This document shows, piece by piece, positions 42,257 through 50,165 of a stretch of DNA of 64,000 bases (position 1 is the first letter of the stretch; every line of letters begins with the position of its first letter). Both the position numbers and the translations under genes were made by a program. The stretch spans positions 92,345 through 156,344 of the forward strand of contig CACVAS010000036.1 of assembly GCA_902727855.1 (NCBI GenBank), given 5' to 3'. Under the pieces are notes generated by a model. That model saw nothing but the letters and a program-made list of their open reading frames with translations, was not told the origin of the DNA and did not search any database. This DNA comes from an uncultured Sulfurovum sp. (GTDB lineage: Bacteria > Campylobacterota > Campylobacteria > Campylobacterales > Sulfurovaceae).

Positions 42257-43147
42257 ATGAAATTAAACCATATTCTACTACTATTATCTTCTCTTGTCAT
42301 GCTACTACTTTTAGGGTGTAGTGGCAAACCAAACCACCATCCTAGAAACCCCAACTATGCCATAGAAAAACCGTCTGTAAAATATACCCCTAATAAAAAA
42401 AACCTAAGTAAAATGGTTAAGGACTTACAAGGCAGTCCTTATGTCTGGGCAGAAGAGGGTCCTAATCATTTTGATTGTTCTGGATTTACCTACTATCTTT
42501 ATGGGAGTATGGGCATAGAAATACCACGTGTTGCACATGCGCAGGCACAAGTTGGTAAACGTGTTACAGTCAAAGAGTTACAATATGGCGACCTCATCTT
42601 TTTTGCTACCAATAAAAAAAATCGTAAAAAAATAACCCATGTGGGTCTATACTTAGGCAATGGCTGGTTTACACACGCAAGCACTATAAAATATGAGGTC
42701 GTATACTCTAATCTATTTACCTCATCTTATTATAAAAAATATTTACGTTTATGCCGTCGATATTTACCCGATGACACACAACAAAAACCATCAGTGCAAC
42801 CATGGAAAAAAGATAATACCCCATTTAAGAAAACACCTATGAGTAAAGCAAACACCACACATAAAGCTGTTGTCATTAAAACGCCATTTAATCAAATTAC
42901 TTCAAGACCACCATCTAGTCGCCATTACATTCAAATAGGCTCATACATGGGATACCCTAAACGTACTATTATGAATGCAGTAAAACGATACGGATTTGCC
43001 CATACAATTATACGGTTTGAAAAAGATGGAAACAAAATAGCCAAACTACTTATAGGTCCATTTAAAACAAAACAAGAAGCACAAAAAACACTTCCTCGTG
43101 TCAAACAACGTATAGAAAAATCTGCTTTTATCGCCGAAATACACTAA
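42257..43147 (+). CDS. NlpC/P60 lipoprotein with C-terminal SPOR domain
   Basis: A 296-residue protein. Lipobox MLLLLGCSG (Cys about 21). NlpC/P60 domain with Cys in NHFDCSGFTYYLYG and His in ITHVGLYLGNGWFTHAST. A linker of about 60 residues rich in Lys, Pro and Thr leads to a SPOR-like domain (HYIQIGSYMGYP, then LLIGPFKTKQEAQ, about 223-296) that binds denuded glycan at division sites. A tandem paralogue of the upstream gene; likely acts at the septum (inference). Confidence 0.92.
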   Translation: MKLNHILLLLSSLVMLLLLGCSGKPNHHPRNPNYAIEKPSVKYTPNKKNLSKMVKDLQGSPYVWAEEGPNHFDCSGFTYYLYGSMGIEIPRVAHAQAQVGKRVTVKELQYGDLIFFATNKKNRKKITHVGLYLGNGWFTHASTIKYEVVYSNLFTSSYYKKYLRLCRRYLPDDTQQKPSVQPWKKDNTPFKKTPMSKANTTHKAVVIKTPFNQITSRPPSSRHYIQIGSYMGYPKRTIMNAVKRYGFAHTIIRFEKDGNKIAKLLIGPFKTKQEAQKTLPRVKQRIEKSAFIAEIH

Positions 43148-43159
43148 GGAAAAAAACAA

Positions 43160-43546
43160 ATGAAATATGCTTCTATTGATGTCGGTTTGAAACGTATTGG
43201 TGTCGCTATTTGTTTAGATGGTTCTACTGTGCTTCCTCAAGTTGCCATATTACGGAAAAACAGAAATCAAGCGGCTAGAGATGTCAATACTTTTTTAAAA
43301 GAGTGGGAGATAGAAAAACTCATCGTAGGCCTTCCTCTAAACGCAGAAAGTTCCGAAGAGATGCAAAGACGTATTACACATTTTGTCTCTCTTTTAAAGA
43401 TTGAAATAGAAATTGACTACCAAGATGAACAAAGCTCAAGCATTGAAGCAAAAGAGCTTACTAAAGGTATTTTTCGACATAAGAAAGATGGCAAGATTGA
43501 CTCTATTGCGGCCCAAATCATCTTAGAAAGATATTTACTCAAATAG
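43160..43546 (+). CDS. ruvX: YqgF/RuvX family nuclease
   Basis: A 128-residue RNase H-fold protein (putative Holliday junction resolvase / pre-16S rRNA nuclease). ASIDVGLKRIGVAICL gives the first Asp, KLIVGLPLNA then the Glu-containing block, and DYQDEQSSSIEA plus KDGKIDSIAAQIILERYL the last acidic residues. GGAAAAAAACAA precedes the ATG. Length is normal. Confidence 0.92.
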   Translation: MKYASIDVGLKRIGVAICLDGSTVLPQVAILRKNRNQAARDVNTFLKEWEIEKLIVGLPLNAESSEEMQRRITHFVSLLKIEIEIDYQDEQSSSIEAKELTKGIFRHKKDGKIDSIAAQIILERYLLK

Positions 43547-43610
43547 CTCTACAAAATTATTCGTATGCTATAATGGTTTTTTTAAATCCAAAATATGTTT
43601 AAGGTCGTCC

Positions 43611-45377
43611 ATGAAAACAGAACGCTCCATACTCTACATGCACATTTTAAGTCTTGTTCCAGCAATTGCCTTTTTTTTTATCTATACAGCTTATGATACT
43701 TTTTCCATAGTACTACTACTTATTCTTGTTCTACTACTCACTTTTAACGTTTATTTTTATCTATCGAAAAAGAAAATGATTGAAAAACTTTTACTAGTTT
43801 CACTGGTTGGAAGTTTTTTCCTCTACGCCTTTTATGGCCTAGGCAGTCACAATGTCCCAGAGACCTATTCAGATTTAAAAGATGGCGACACTGTTACACT
43901 TTTTTCCTTTAAAAAACCCAGTAAAATAGATCAAATGTGTTACTTCGTTGGCATCAACAGAGATGTACATTTTAACATGGAATACCAACAAGGAAATCAG
44001 TGGAAAAACTTCTATGCCTACACTGAAAAAAACTTCCCATACTCTTACCAATGGAGATGTCATAAGAAAAAAGTGATGACGTCTAAAATACTTCTACGTA
44101 TTACCCGAAATGAAATGATGCTCAACGAAGTGCGTTTTATGTATAAAGACAAAGTTATTCCCTACCGAACCAATACAAAAAATTTAGATGATGAACCAGA
44201 TACGATAGTGGATAAAACCTACTACACTAGTATGTTTTTTGATGAAATTTATCATGGAAGAACAGCTTTTGAAATACTCGATACACGAACCATTTATGAA
44301 AATACACACCCTTATCTAGGTAAAATCATTCTCATGCAAGGTATTAAACTCTTTGGTATGAACCCTTTTGGATGGCGCATGATGAATGTCATGTTTGCTG
44401 GACTGATGATAGTCATATTTTATCTGTTAGCCCGCGAGATATTTAAAGAAAAACACTATGCATACACTGCGGCATTTTTAATGACTTACTCCTTTATGCA
44501 CTTTACACAATCACGCTTAGCGCACATAGATACCTTTGGTGTACTGTTTGTTATCTCCTCTTACCTCTTTTTATACCGTTTTATTGTGCAGCAGAAACTC
44601 TCATTACTGCTCATAAGTGGCGTATTCTTTGGACTAGCCTCTGCTGTTAAATGGTCTGCTGTGTTTGCATCACTTGGTTTTGTACTCATAGCTTTCTATT
44701 TACTCATCAGCAAATACCCTTTACAAAAACGTTTTTCTGGTTACAAACTTTTACTCTATGGTATTCTAGCCTATGGCGTGGTAGCCATTAGTGTTTATGG
44801 GTTTACATTTTACGATATTTATGCCAGAACAGGGTCTATACAAAGTATTATAGACTACAACTTTAATATGTTTAATTACCACTCAGGTATTGTCACCACG
44901 CATGCGTACTCTTCGCCGTGGTGGTCATGGATGTTAAACATGAAACCTATGTGTTACTATAGAGACATTAAAGACGGTCTCTTCTCTGCTATAGATGTTT
45001 TTGGCAACCCTGCTATTTTCTGGACAGGCTTTATTGCGATGCTCTATGTACTGATTATCGTTATTCGTAAATTTTCTCTTGAAGCAACATTTATATTGTT
45101 GGCTTTTTTAGGACTTTACTTGCCTTACATTTTTGTAGGCAGACTGATGTTTATCTACCATTTTTACTATGCTATGCCATTTATGGTATTAGGTATCATC
45201 TATTTATTACGAGATATAACAAATCATTTTTCATGGTACAAAAAAGAATATACCCTCATCTATTTAGGCCTAGTTATAGCACTCTTTTTAGCTTTCTACC
45301 CTGTACTCTCAGGTACACCTGTAGCAAAGCCTTATGTCGATGATTATTTAGTATGGTTTAAAGGATGGTGGCTCTAA
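43611..45377 (+). CDS. GT39 protein O-mannosyltransferase-like integral membrane enzyme
   Basis: A 588-residue GT-C enzyme with about ten hydrophobic helices. The acidic loop motif is FDEIYHGRTAFEI (about 205-217), followed by ENTHPYLGKIILMQG, the HPPLGK-type block of PMT/GT39. QSRLAHIDTFGVLF, GLASAVKWSAVFAS, SPWWSWMLN and GNPAIFWTGF are further PMT landmarks. Such enzymes transfer a sugar from polyprenyl phosphate to Ser/Thr of exported proteins. Residues 75-190 form an extra soluble domain. The next genes make the lipid-linked sugar and a Thr-rich target candidate. Sugar identity is inferred. Confidence 0.85.
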   Translation: MKTERSILYMHILSLVPAIAFFFIYTAYDTFSIVLLLILVLLLTFNVYFYLSKKKMIEKLLLVSLVGSFFLYAFYGLGSHNVPETYSDLKDGDTVTLFSFKKPSKIDQMCYFVGINRDVHFNMEYQQGNQWKNFYAYTEKNFPYSYQWRCHKKKVMTSKILLRITRNEMMLNEVRFMYKDKVIPYRTNTKNLDDEPDTIVDKTYYTSMFFDEIYHGRTAFEILDTRTIYENTHPYLGKIILMQGIKLFGMNPFGWRMMNVMFAGLMIVIFYLLAREIFKEKHYAYTAAFLMTYSFMHFTQSRLAHIDTFGVLFVISSYLFLYRFIVQQKLSLLLISGVFFGLASAVKWSAVFASLGFVLIAFYLLISKYPLQKRFSGYKLLLYGILAYGVVAISVYGFTFYDIYARTGSIQSIIDYNFNMFNYHSGIVTTHAYSSPWWSWMLNMKPMCYYRDIKDGLFSAIDVFGNPAIFWTGFIAMLYVLIIVIRKFSLEATFILLAFLGLYLPYIFVGRLMFIYHFYYAMPFMVLGIIYLLRDITNHFSWYKKEYTLIYLGLVIALFLAFYPVLSGTPVAKPYVDDYLVWFKGWWL

Positions 45378-46336
45378 TGACAAATCAACAAACACCCATG
45401 AAGCTAGGTATTGTCATACCTTGTTACAATGAAGAAGAAGGTCTTAGCGAAACGACCAAACGGCTCACTACACTAATAGATAAATTAATAGCGCAAAAAA
45501 GTATTAGTGCAGAGAGTTTTATCTGTTATATAGATGATGGTAGTAAAGATAAAACATGGGAACTTATAGCACAGTTTCAAAAAGAATCCTCTTTGTTTAA
45601 AGGTATTAAACTTTCACGTAACTTTGGTCACCAAAATGCCCTCATTGCAGGACTCATGCAACTTAAAGATGAAGCCGATGGACTCATCTCCATGGATGCT
45701 GACTTACAAGACGATGTCGAACTGATAGAAACTTTTGTAGAGAAGTACCAAGAAGGGTATGATGTTGTATACGGCGTAAGAGATGACAGGAGTAAAGATA
45801 CCAAATTTAAACGAGGTACAGCAAACTTTTTTTACAACTTTCAAAATATTATGGGCATTGAAGCCGTACAAAACCATGCAGACTATAGGCTACTAAGCCA
45901 AAAAGCACTTCATGCACTCGCTAATTTTAAAGAGATCAATCTCTTTTTACGTGGTATTGTGCCTATGCTTGGCTTCCGCTCATGTAATGTGTATTATCAA
46001 CGAGAGGAACGCTTTGCTGGCGAGACAAAGTATCCCCTCAAGAAAATGCTTTTATTTGCACTAGATGGCATAGCTTCTTTTTCTATTATGCCTCTACGTT
46101 TCATCACTATGATTGGATTTATTTTATTTATGCTATCACTCTTTGGTATTGTATGGGTAGTATTTGAAAAACTCTTTCTTGGTAATGCGGTTCAGGGTTG
46201 GTCCTCCATGATGATATCTATCTACTTTATAGGTGGTATTCAGGTCATGGCACTAGGTGTCATAGGTGAATATGTCGGTAGAACGTTTCAACAAAGTAAA
46301 AAACGCCCACGGTATATCATAGAACAAGAGATATAA
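45377..46336 (+). CDS. GT2 polyprenyl-phosphate hexose (mannose/glucose) synthase
   Basis: A 319-residue enzyme of the DPM1/GtrB/ArnC class. LGIVIPCYNEEEGLSE begins the GT-A fold, CYIDDGSKDKTWEL follows, then SRNFGHQNALIAG and the metal motif ISMDADLQDDVEL. KRGTANFFYNFQNIMG, ADYRLLSQKAL and YPLKKML are family blocks. Two C-terminal transmembrane helices (about 230-300) anchor it. The ATG at 45377 overlaps the GT39 stop by one base; an in-frame ATG at 45365 is an alternative. It would supply the lipid-linked sugar for the GT39 enzyme. Confidence 0.9.
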   Translation: MTNQQTPMKLGIVIPCYNEEEGLSETTKRLTTLIDKLIAQKSISAESFICYIDDGSKDKTWELIAQFQKESSLFKGIKLSRNFGHQNALIAGLMQLKDEADGLISMDADLQDDVELIETFVEKYQEGYDVVYGVRDDRSKDTKFKRGTANFFYNFQNIMGIEAVQNHADYRLLSQKALHALANFKEINLFLRGIVPMLGFRSCNVYYQREERFAGETKYPLKKMLLFALDGIASFSIMPLRFITMIGFILFMLSLFGIVWVVFEKLFLGNAVQGWSSMMISIYFIGGIQVMALGVIGEYVGRTFQQSKKRPRYIIEQEI

Positions 46337-46339
46337 ACT

Positions 46340-46708
46340 TTGCAAAAAACACTGTTACAGTTTTTACGCTTTAATCTTATAGGTATAGTGAACACCCTTT
46401 TTGGTTTTTCCATTATTCTGCTACTTATGTACATAGGGTTTAGCGCTACGTCTAGCAATGCTATAGGTTATGGTCTAGGTGCATTACTCTCTTACTATCT
46501 CAACAGAAAATATACCTTTAAAGCACACCATACCACAAAACAAGCCTTGAAATTTTTTACTATCTTAGCAGTAGCATACATCTTAAACTATTTAACACTT
46601 CAATGGCTACTCACACTCGCCAATCCATATGTAGCACAATTCGGATCAGCTGTTATCTATACACTTAGCTCTTTTATTTTGTTTAAAGTGTTTGTATTTA
46701 AAGGGTAA
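46340..46708 (+). CDS. GtrA-family membrane protein
   Basis: A 122-residue protein with four transmembrane helices. RFNLIGIVNTLFGFSIILLL, YGLGALLSYYLNRKYTFKA and SSFILFKVFVFKG are the GtrA pattern. GtrA proteins are associated with moving polyprenyl-phosphate sugars across the membrane. TTG start at 46340 directly after the GT2 gene. It completes a synthase-flippase-transferase set. A terminator overlaps its stop. Confidence 0.88.
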   Translation: MQKTLLQFLRFNLIGIVNTLFGFSIILLLMYIGFSATSSNAIGYGLGALLSYYLNRKYTFKAHHTTKQALKFFTILAVAYILNYLTLQWLLTLANPYVAQFGSAVIYTLSSFILFKVFVFKG

Positions 46709-46720
46709 TATACCCATCTT
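46703..46720 (+). terminator. short terminator at the end of the glycosylation operon
   Basis: GGGTA-ATA-TACCC (46703-46715), followed by ATCTTTTATT. The stem includes the stop codon of the GtrA gene. The stem is short, so read-through into the mucin-like gene is possible. Confidence 0.5.
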
Positions 46721-46734
46721 TTATTGCACTTTGG

Positions 46735-46740
46735 TATAAT
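46735..46740 (+). promoter_or_regulatory. extended -10 promoter of the mucin-like gene
   Basis: TGG directly before TATAAT (46735-46740) gives an extended -10. The start codon is 44 bases downstream, with AAAGGA at the ribosome site. No -35 box is apparent. Confidence 0.55.
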
Positions 46741-46783
46741 CTTTTGATTTTAAAATAATATACTCAAAAAAAAAGGACATACA

Positions 46784-47647
46784 ATGAAAAAAATCGTTTT
46801 TATCACAACATTAACATTCATAACAAATGTTTACGCAGCAACCCCGACTCCTACCGCTACACCAGTGCCAACTGAAACTGCTTCTCCTTCTGCAACGCCA
46901 GTGGCAACAGCTACACCGGCACCTACAGAGACAACTGCTCCTTCGGCAACACCTGCAGCAACAGCTACACCGACACCAACTGAAACAGCAACTCCAGCTG
47001 CAACACCAGCACCTACAGCTACAAACAATCCGTCTGCAACGCCAGTTGTACAGCCTACTGCAACAACAAAGCCTTCGGCAACACCTGCTACAACAGCTAC
47101 ACCATCACCGACAGAGACTGCTTCACCTTCTGCAACACCTTCACCTAAGGCAGAAATAGATGAATGTCAAGATGTAGAAAAAGCACCAACTGCACAAAAT
47201 GATACTTTTTCAGCAAATCAAAATGAAGTCACAACGGTAGATGCACAAGAAAATGATACAGCTGGAGATGCAAAAATAGATGCAAAATCTCTTAAACTCC
47301 TTGATGCGTCTGGAGAAAGCACAACAACATACTATAAAGAAGGAGAAGGTTCTTGGATAGTAGATGCTGAAAGTGGCGATGTACTTTTCGATCCAGACAG
47401 CAGCTTTACCGGTAATTCAAGTGTAGCCTACTACATCGTAGATACATGTGGTAATGCTAGTAATCATGCAACAATCACGATGTCTTTAGAAAATGAAGAC
47501 AAAACAAAAAATGCAGATGGCACAACACCATCAAGTACACAATCTTCAGATAGTGGTTCCGCTTCAAGTACTGTAAGTATCATCTTACTTATGATTATGA
47601 CAGCTTCAATCGCTCTTTTCTTCACAAGAAGAGAGAAGTTAAACTAA
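46784..47647 (+). CDS. mucin-like Thr/Pro/Ala-repeat surface protein with CshA-like domain and C-terminal anchor
   Basis: A 287-residue exported protein. Signal peptide about 1-19 (FITTLTFITNVYA). Residues 20-122 are repeats of TPxxTATPxPTETxSPSA type, almost only Thr, Pro, Ala, Ser and Val, with no charge except Glu, like eukaryotic mucins. After ECQDVEKAPTAQNDTFSANQ comes a fibril-type beta domain (about 135-232; VLFDPDSSFTGNSSVAYYIV). A Ser/Thr linker, one transmembrane helix (about 258-280) and the basic end FTRREKLN form a sorting-type tail. It follows the GT39/GT2/GtrA genes, so it is the likely O-glycosylation substrate (inference). Confidence 0.8.
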   Translation: MKKIVFITTLTFITNVYAATPTPTATPVPTETASPSATPVATATPAPTETTAPSATPAATATPTPTETATPAATPAPTATNNPSATPVVQPTATTKPSATPATTATPSPTETASPSATPSPKAEIDECQDVEKAPTAQNDTFSANQNEVTTVDAQENDTAGDAKIDAKSLKLLDASGESTTTYYKEGEGSWIVDAESGDVLFDPDSSFTGNSSVAYYIVDTCGNASNHATITMSLENEDKTKNADGTTPSSTQSSDSGSASSTVSIILLMIMTASIALFFTRREKLN

Positions 47648-47671
47648 GTATTAATTTTTAACTTAAATTAC

Positions 47672-47706
47672 AGTATGGTGAGTATTGTTACTCATCATAC
47701 TTTTGT
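47672..47706. terminator. strong terminator between convergent genes
   Basis: A 13-bp stem with one G-T pair: arms 47672-47684 and 47689-47701, 4-base loop, followed by TTTTGTTACTTTT on the plus strand. It lies between the mucin-like gene and the convergent GT-C gene. Confidence 0.75.
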
Positions 47707-50066
47707 TACTTTTCTATCACCCTCAAAGACTCTAAAATAACTCCTAGTTTTTTACCACTACTATCTACACGTTCTATTTCTAGTAGAACCTCTGACTTTT
47801 GACTTGAGAGTAGCTTATTAGGTATTTGAATGCTATAGTCATTAAACTGTGAGTCTACTACTACGTCAGATATTTTTTCTCCGTTAAGACTAAAACGAAG
47901 AGTTCTAGGTTTCTTATTAGAAGCATTCATAATAATATACTGCATCATCAACGTGTACGATTTTCCTGTGTGTCTTCTCATATTACGTAGATGTAGTTGT
48001 GCTTTACTTCCTACGGAGAGGGCTCCATTTCCATTGACTATGCCGTGCCAACCCTCACCTAAAATATTTGAAGCTACTTTAGATTTACGTAAAAAAGAGA
48101 CGCCTTTTTTCAAGTCTAACTTTTTTTCTACTTTGTAGAGTTTAATATATAAATTTTTTCGTTGTACATTTGATTTACTCAAGTCATTTTGATGTACCCA
48201 AGCATCTTTTTGTGTATAGCCAAAATGTTCACGCCACTCTAGTGGCATAACAAACTTATCTACTTCAACTAACATATCATTATCTAAAAAACATTCATTG
48301 CGTGTGGCACACAGCACATAATTGCCTCTACGCTCTTCTAACTTATATCTATGTACAGGGTAAAGGTTTTTTTTGTGTATCATTTGATGTCCCAAAATAG
48401 GCATTTTATAGATGCTAAATGTACGTCCTATGAGATATTCTATTTTCTCCAGTCCATCTGGTCGTGCATTTTGTTTATAAATAACCCCTGATTCTGTCAC
48501 TAAAGAGATAGCATTTTGCCCCACTCTCTCTTGTACCCAACTATAAAGTTTATGTGTACCTTTAAGGTGTGATTCATTCACAACGACGTTATACATTTTT
48601 AAATTCATAGAGGAGACTATAATGCCTAAAAAGAGTACTAAAAAAAGTGCCTTATGGTACACTATATGGGTAACAAATTTCTGTAATGTATTATAGATAA
48701 ACTTAAGTGCAAGTCCAAAAGCAAATAAATGTACAATCATAAATATAGCAAAATAGTAACGGTTCCAATAAAATAAAAATGCATGAGGATCATCAAACCT
48801 CACTGCTTGCATCACATGGGGAAGATAGAAAACAGTATAGACAACAACCAGGAGTAAAGCTATTGTCTTACCCTTAAATGACTCTCTATAGAGTAATACC
48901 AATCCAAATATCATCAATAAAGCTATAGGGGTACCAAAGTTACCTACGGTTAACCCGTACTCATTCATAGCCAACATATCTACAAAAGTCATCTCTTTTT
49001 TTATTGCGTAGATATAGGCAACACCTACTTTAACTAGAAAAGTTAAAAGGGTCACAACTATAGGAAAGTTTACTTTATTAAACCACTTCCTAAATAGATA
49101 CACAAGTAATACTAAAAGAGTAAAACCAATAGCTAAGCTATAGAGTGCAAACATCACACTCTCTTCTGAAGCATTAGGTATGACACGGTTAAATTGTCTA
49201 TTGAGCAAGTAGTCTGGTCTTAGTTTTAAGCTTATCTGAACACTAACAGCAATAATGAATAACCCAAAACTCATAAACATTGAAGCTTTTAAATTTTTAA
49301 ATTTCCACAGATGATACAAAGACAAAAATAAAATAAACCCGTAGAACAATACGCCTTCAACTCTAAGCATAGGCGCTAAAAACAGAAGTGCATAAAGGGT
49401 TATTATACTTTTCCACTCTAGCTGTTTTTGCTGCATCATACGGTAAGCGTAGACCATAAAAACAAATACCAATACTTGCCACATAGGTTCAGTAAATGAG
49501 GACTTCGCATACCAAATACTTAAAGGTATAAAAACTAAAAACAGACTAAGCAATAGACTCAAAAATACAGACAAATCCAATTTTCTATAAATATAATAAA
49601 ATATAGGTACAGAAGTTAAATACAAGATAACATAACTAAGCAACACATACTCTATGCCAAAGACTTCATAGCCTATAGCAGTGATGGTGGCAGAGAGTGG
49701 CAAAATATACCCGATATCTTGATAGTACGTTACAGAACATACACCAGCGGCAAAGTAGTCAGAAGCATCACCAACCATAAAGTCAAAACGATGAAACTCC
49801 ATTCTTTGTGAAAAATAGACTGCAATTAAAAGCATTAAAAACAAAAAAATCACCCATGGGTATTCTATAGAAGTTCTCATGTCTTTTGCCATAGCAACAA
49901 ACAAAACTCCCACACTCATTACCATAACGCCAAAGGCTATGTACCTTAACACAGGGCTATAGAGATAATAGGCTGTAAGACTAAACGCTAACGTAAGTAT
50001 AAATAGACTCATTCCCCATAAAAAATAATCCTCAGACGTAAAATGATTTATCTTCCCTTTGAACAT
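47706..50066 (-). CDS. GT-C-like polytopic membrane glycosyltransferase with C-terminal beta domain
   Basis: 786 residues from ATG at 50066, or 798 from 50102. The later start is preferred: GGAAG lies seven bases upstream, and the earlier start lies inside a small upstream gene. About 12 transmembrane helices in residues 15-490. The first large loop contains FDFMVGDASDYFAAG, with acidic residues where GT-C enzymes bind metal and lipid. The C-terminal ~290 residues are soluble and end in a beta-rich domain (LRFSLNGEKISDVVVDSQFN) that may bind sugar. I cannot name the donor or acceptor. It is convergent to the mucin-like gene. Confidence 0.65.
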   Translation of the reverse strand: MFKGKINHFTSEDYFLWGMSLFILTLAFSLTAYYLYSPVLRYIAFGVMVMSVGVLFVAMAKDMRTSIEYPWVIFLFLMLLIAVYFSQRMEFHRFDFMVGDASDYFAAGVCSVTYYQDIGYILPLSATITAIGYEVFGIEYVLLSYVILYLTSVPIFYYIYRKLDLSVFLSLLLSLFLVFIPLSIWYAKSSFTEPMWQVLVFVFMVYAYRMMQQKQLEWKSIITLYALLFLAPMLRVEGVLFYGFILFLSLYHLWKFKNLKASMFMSFGLFIIAVSVQISLKLRPDYLLNRQFNRVIPNASEESVMFALYSLAIGFTLLVLLVYLFRKWFNKVNFPIVVTLLTFLVKVGVAYIYAIKKEMTFVDMLAMNEYGLTVGNFGTPIALLMIFGLVLLYRESFKGKTIALLLVVVYTVFYLPHVMQAVRFDDPHAFLFYWNRYYFAIFMIVHLFAFGLALKFIYNTLQKFVTHIVYHKALFLVLFLGIIVSSMNLKMYNVVVNESHLKGTHKLYSWVQERVGQNAISLVTESGVIYKQNARPDGLEKIEYLIGRTFSIYKMPILGHQMIHKKNLYPVHRYKLEERRGNYVLCATRNECFLDNDMLVEVDKFVMPLEWREHFGYTQKDAWVHQNDLSKSNVQRKNLYIKLYKVEKKLDLKKGVSFLRKSKVASNILGEGWHGIVNGNGALSVGSKAQLHLRNMRRHTGKSYTLMMQYIIMNASNKKPRTLRFSLNGEKISDVVVDSQFNDYSIQIPNKLLSSQKSEVLLEIERVDSSGKKLGVILESLRVIEK

Positions 50067-50070
50067 AGGT

Positions 50071-50148
50071 CTACTTCCTTCTAAAACGTCTATAAAGTCC
50101 ATAAATCATTGGACCATATTTAATCACTTTCATGATAATATTTTTCAT
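50071..50148 (-). CDS. 25-residue leader peptide gene upstream of the GT-C gene
   Basis: ATG at 50146-50148 with a strong AAGGAG site seven bases before it, 25 codons, TAG at 50071-50073. It ends four bases before the preferred GT-C start and contains the ribosome site for that gene. The peptide is basic and amphipathic (MKNIIMKVIKYG... ending RRFRRK). Short basic peptides are seen next to membrane glycosyltransferase genes, so a real small membrane peptide or a translational leader are both possible. Confidence 0.55.
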   Translation of the reverse strand: MKNIIMKVIKYGPMIYGLYRRFRRK

Positions 50149-50165
50149 ACTTATTCTCCTTTCTT

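Noticed and set aside
46827..47159. 110-codon Leu/Gln-rich ORF overlapping the TP-rich repeat
   Set aside because: Frame-shifted reading of the same repeats; no start signal and composition is an artefact of the ACA/CCA codons.
46784..47160. CRISPR-like or minisatellite interpretation of the short repeats
   Set aside because: Units are irregular, in frame and coding, with no spacers of even length and no cas genes.
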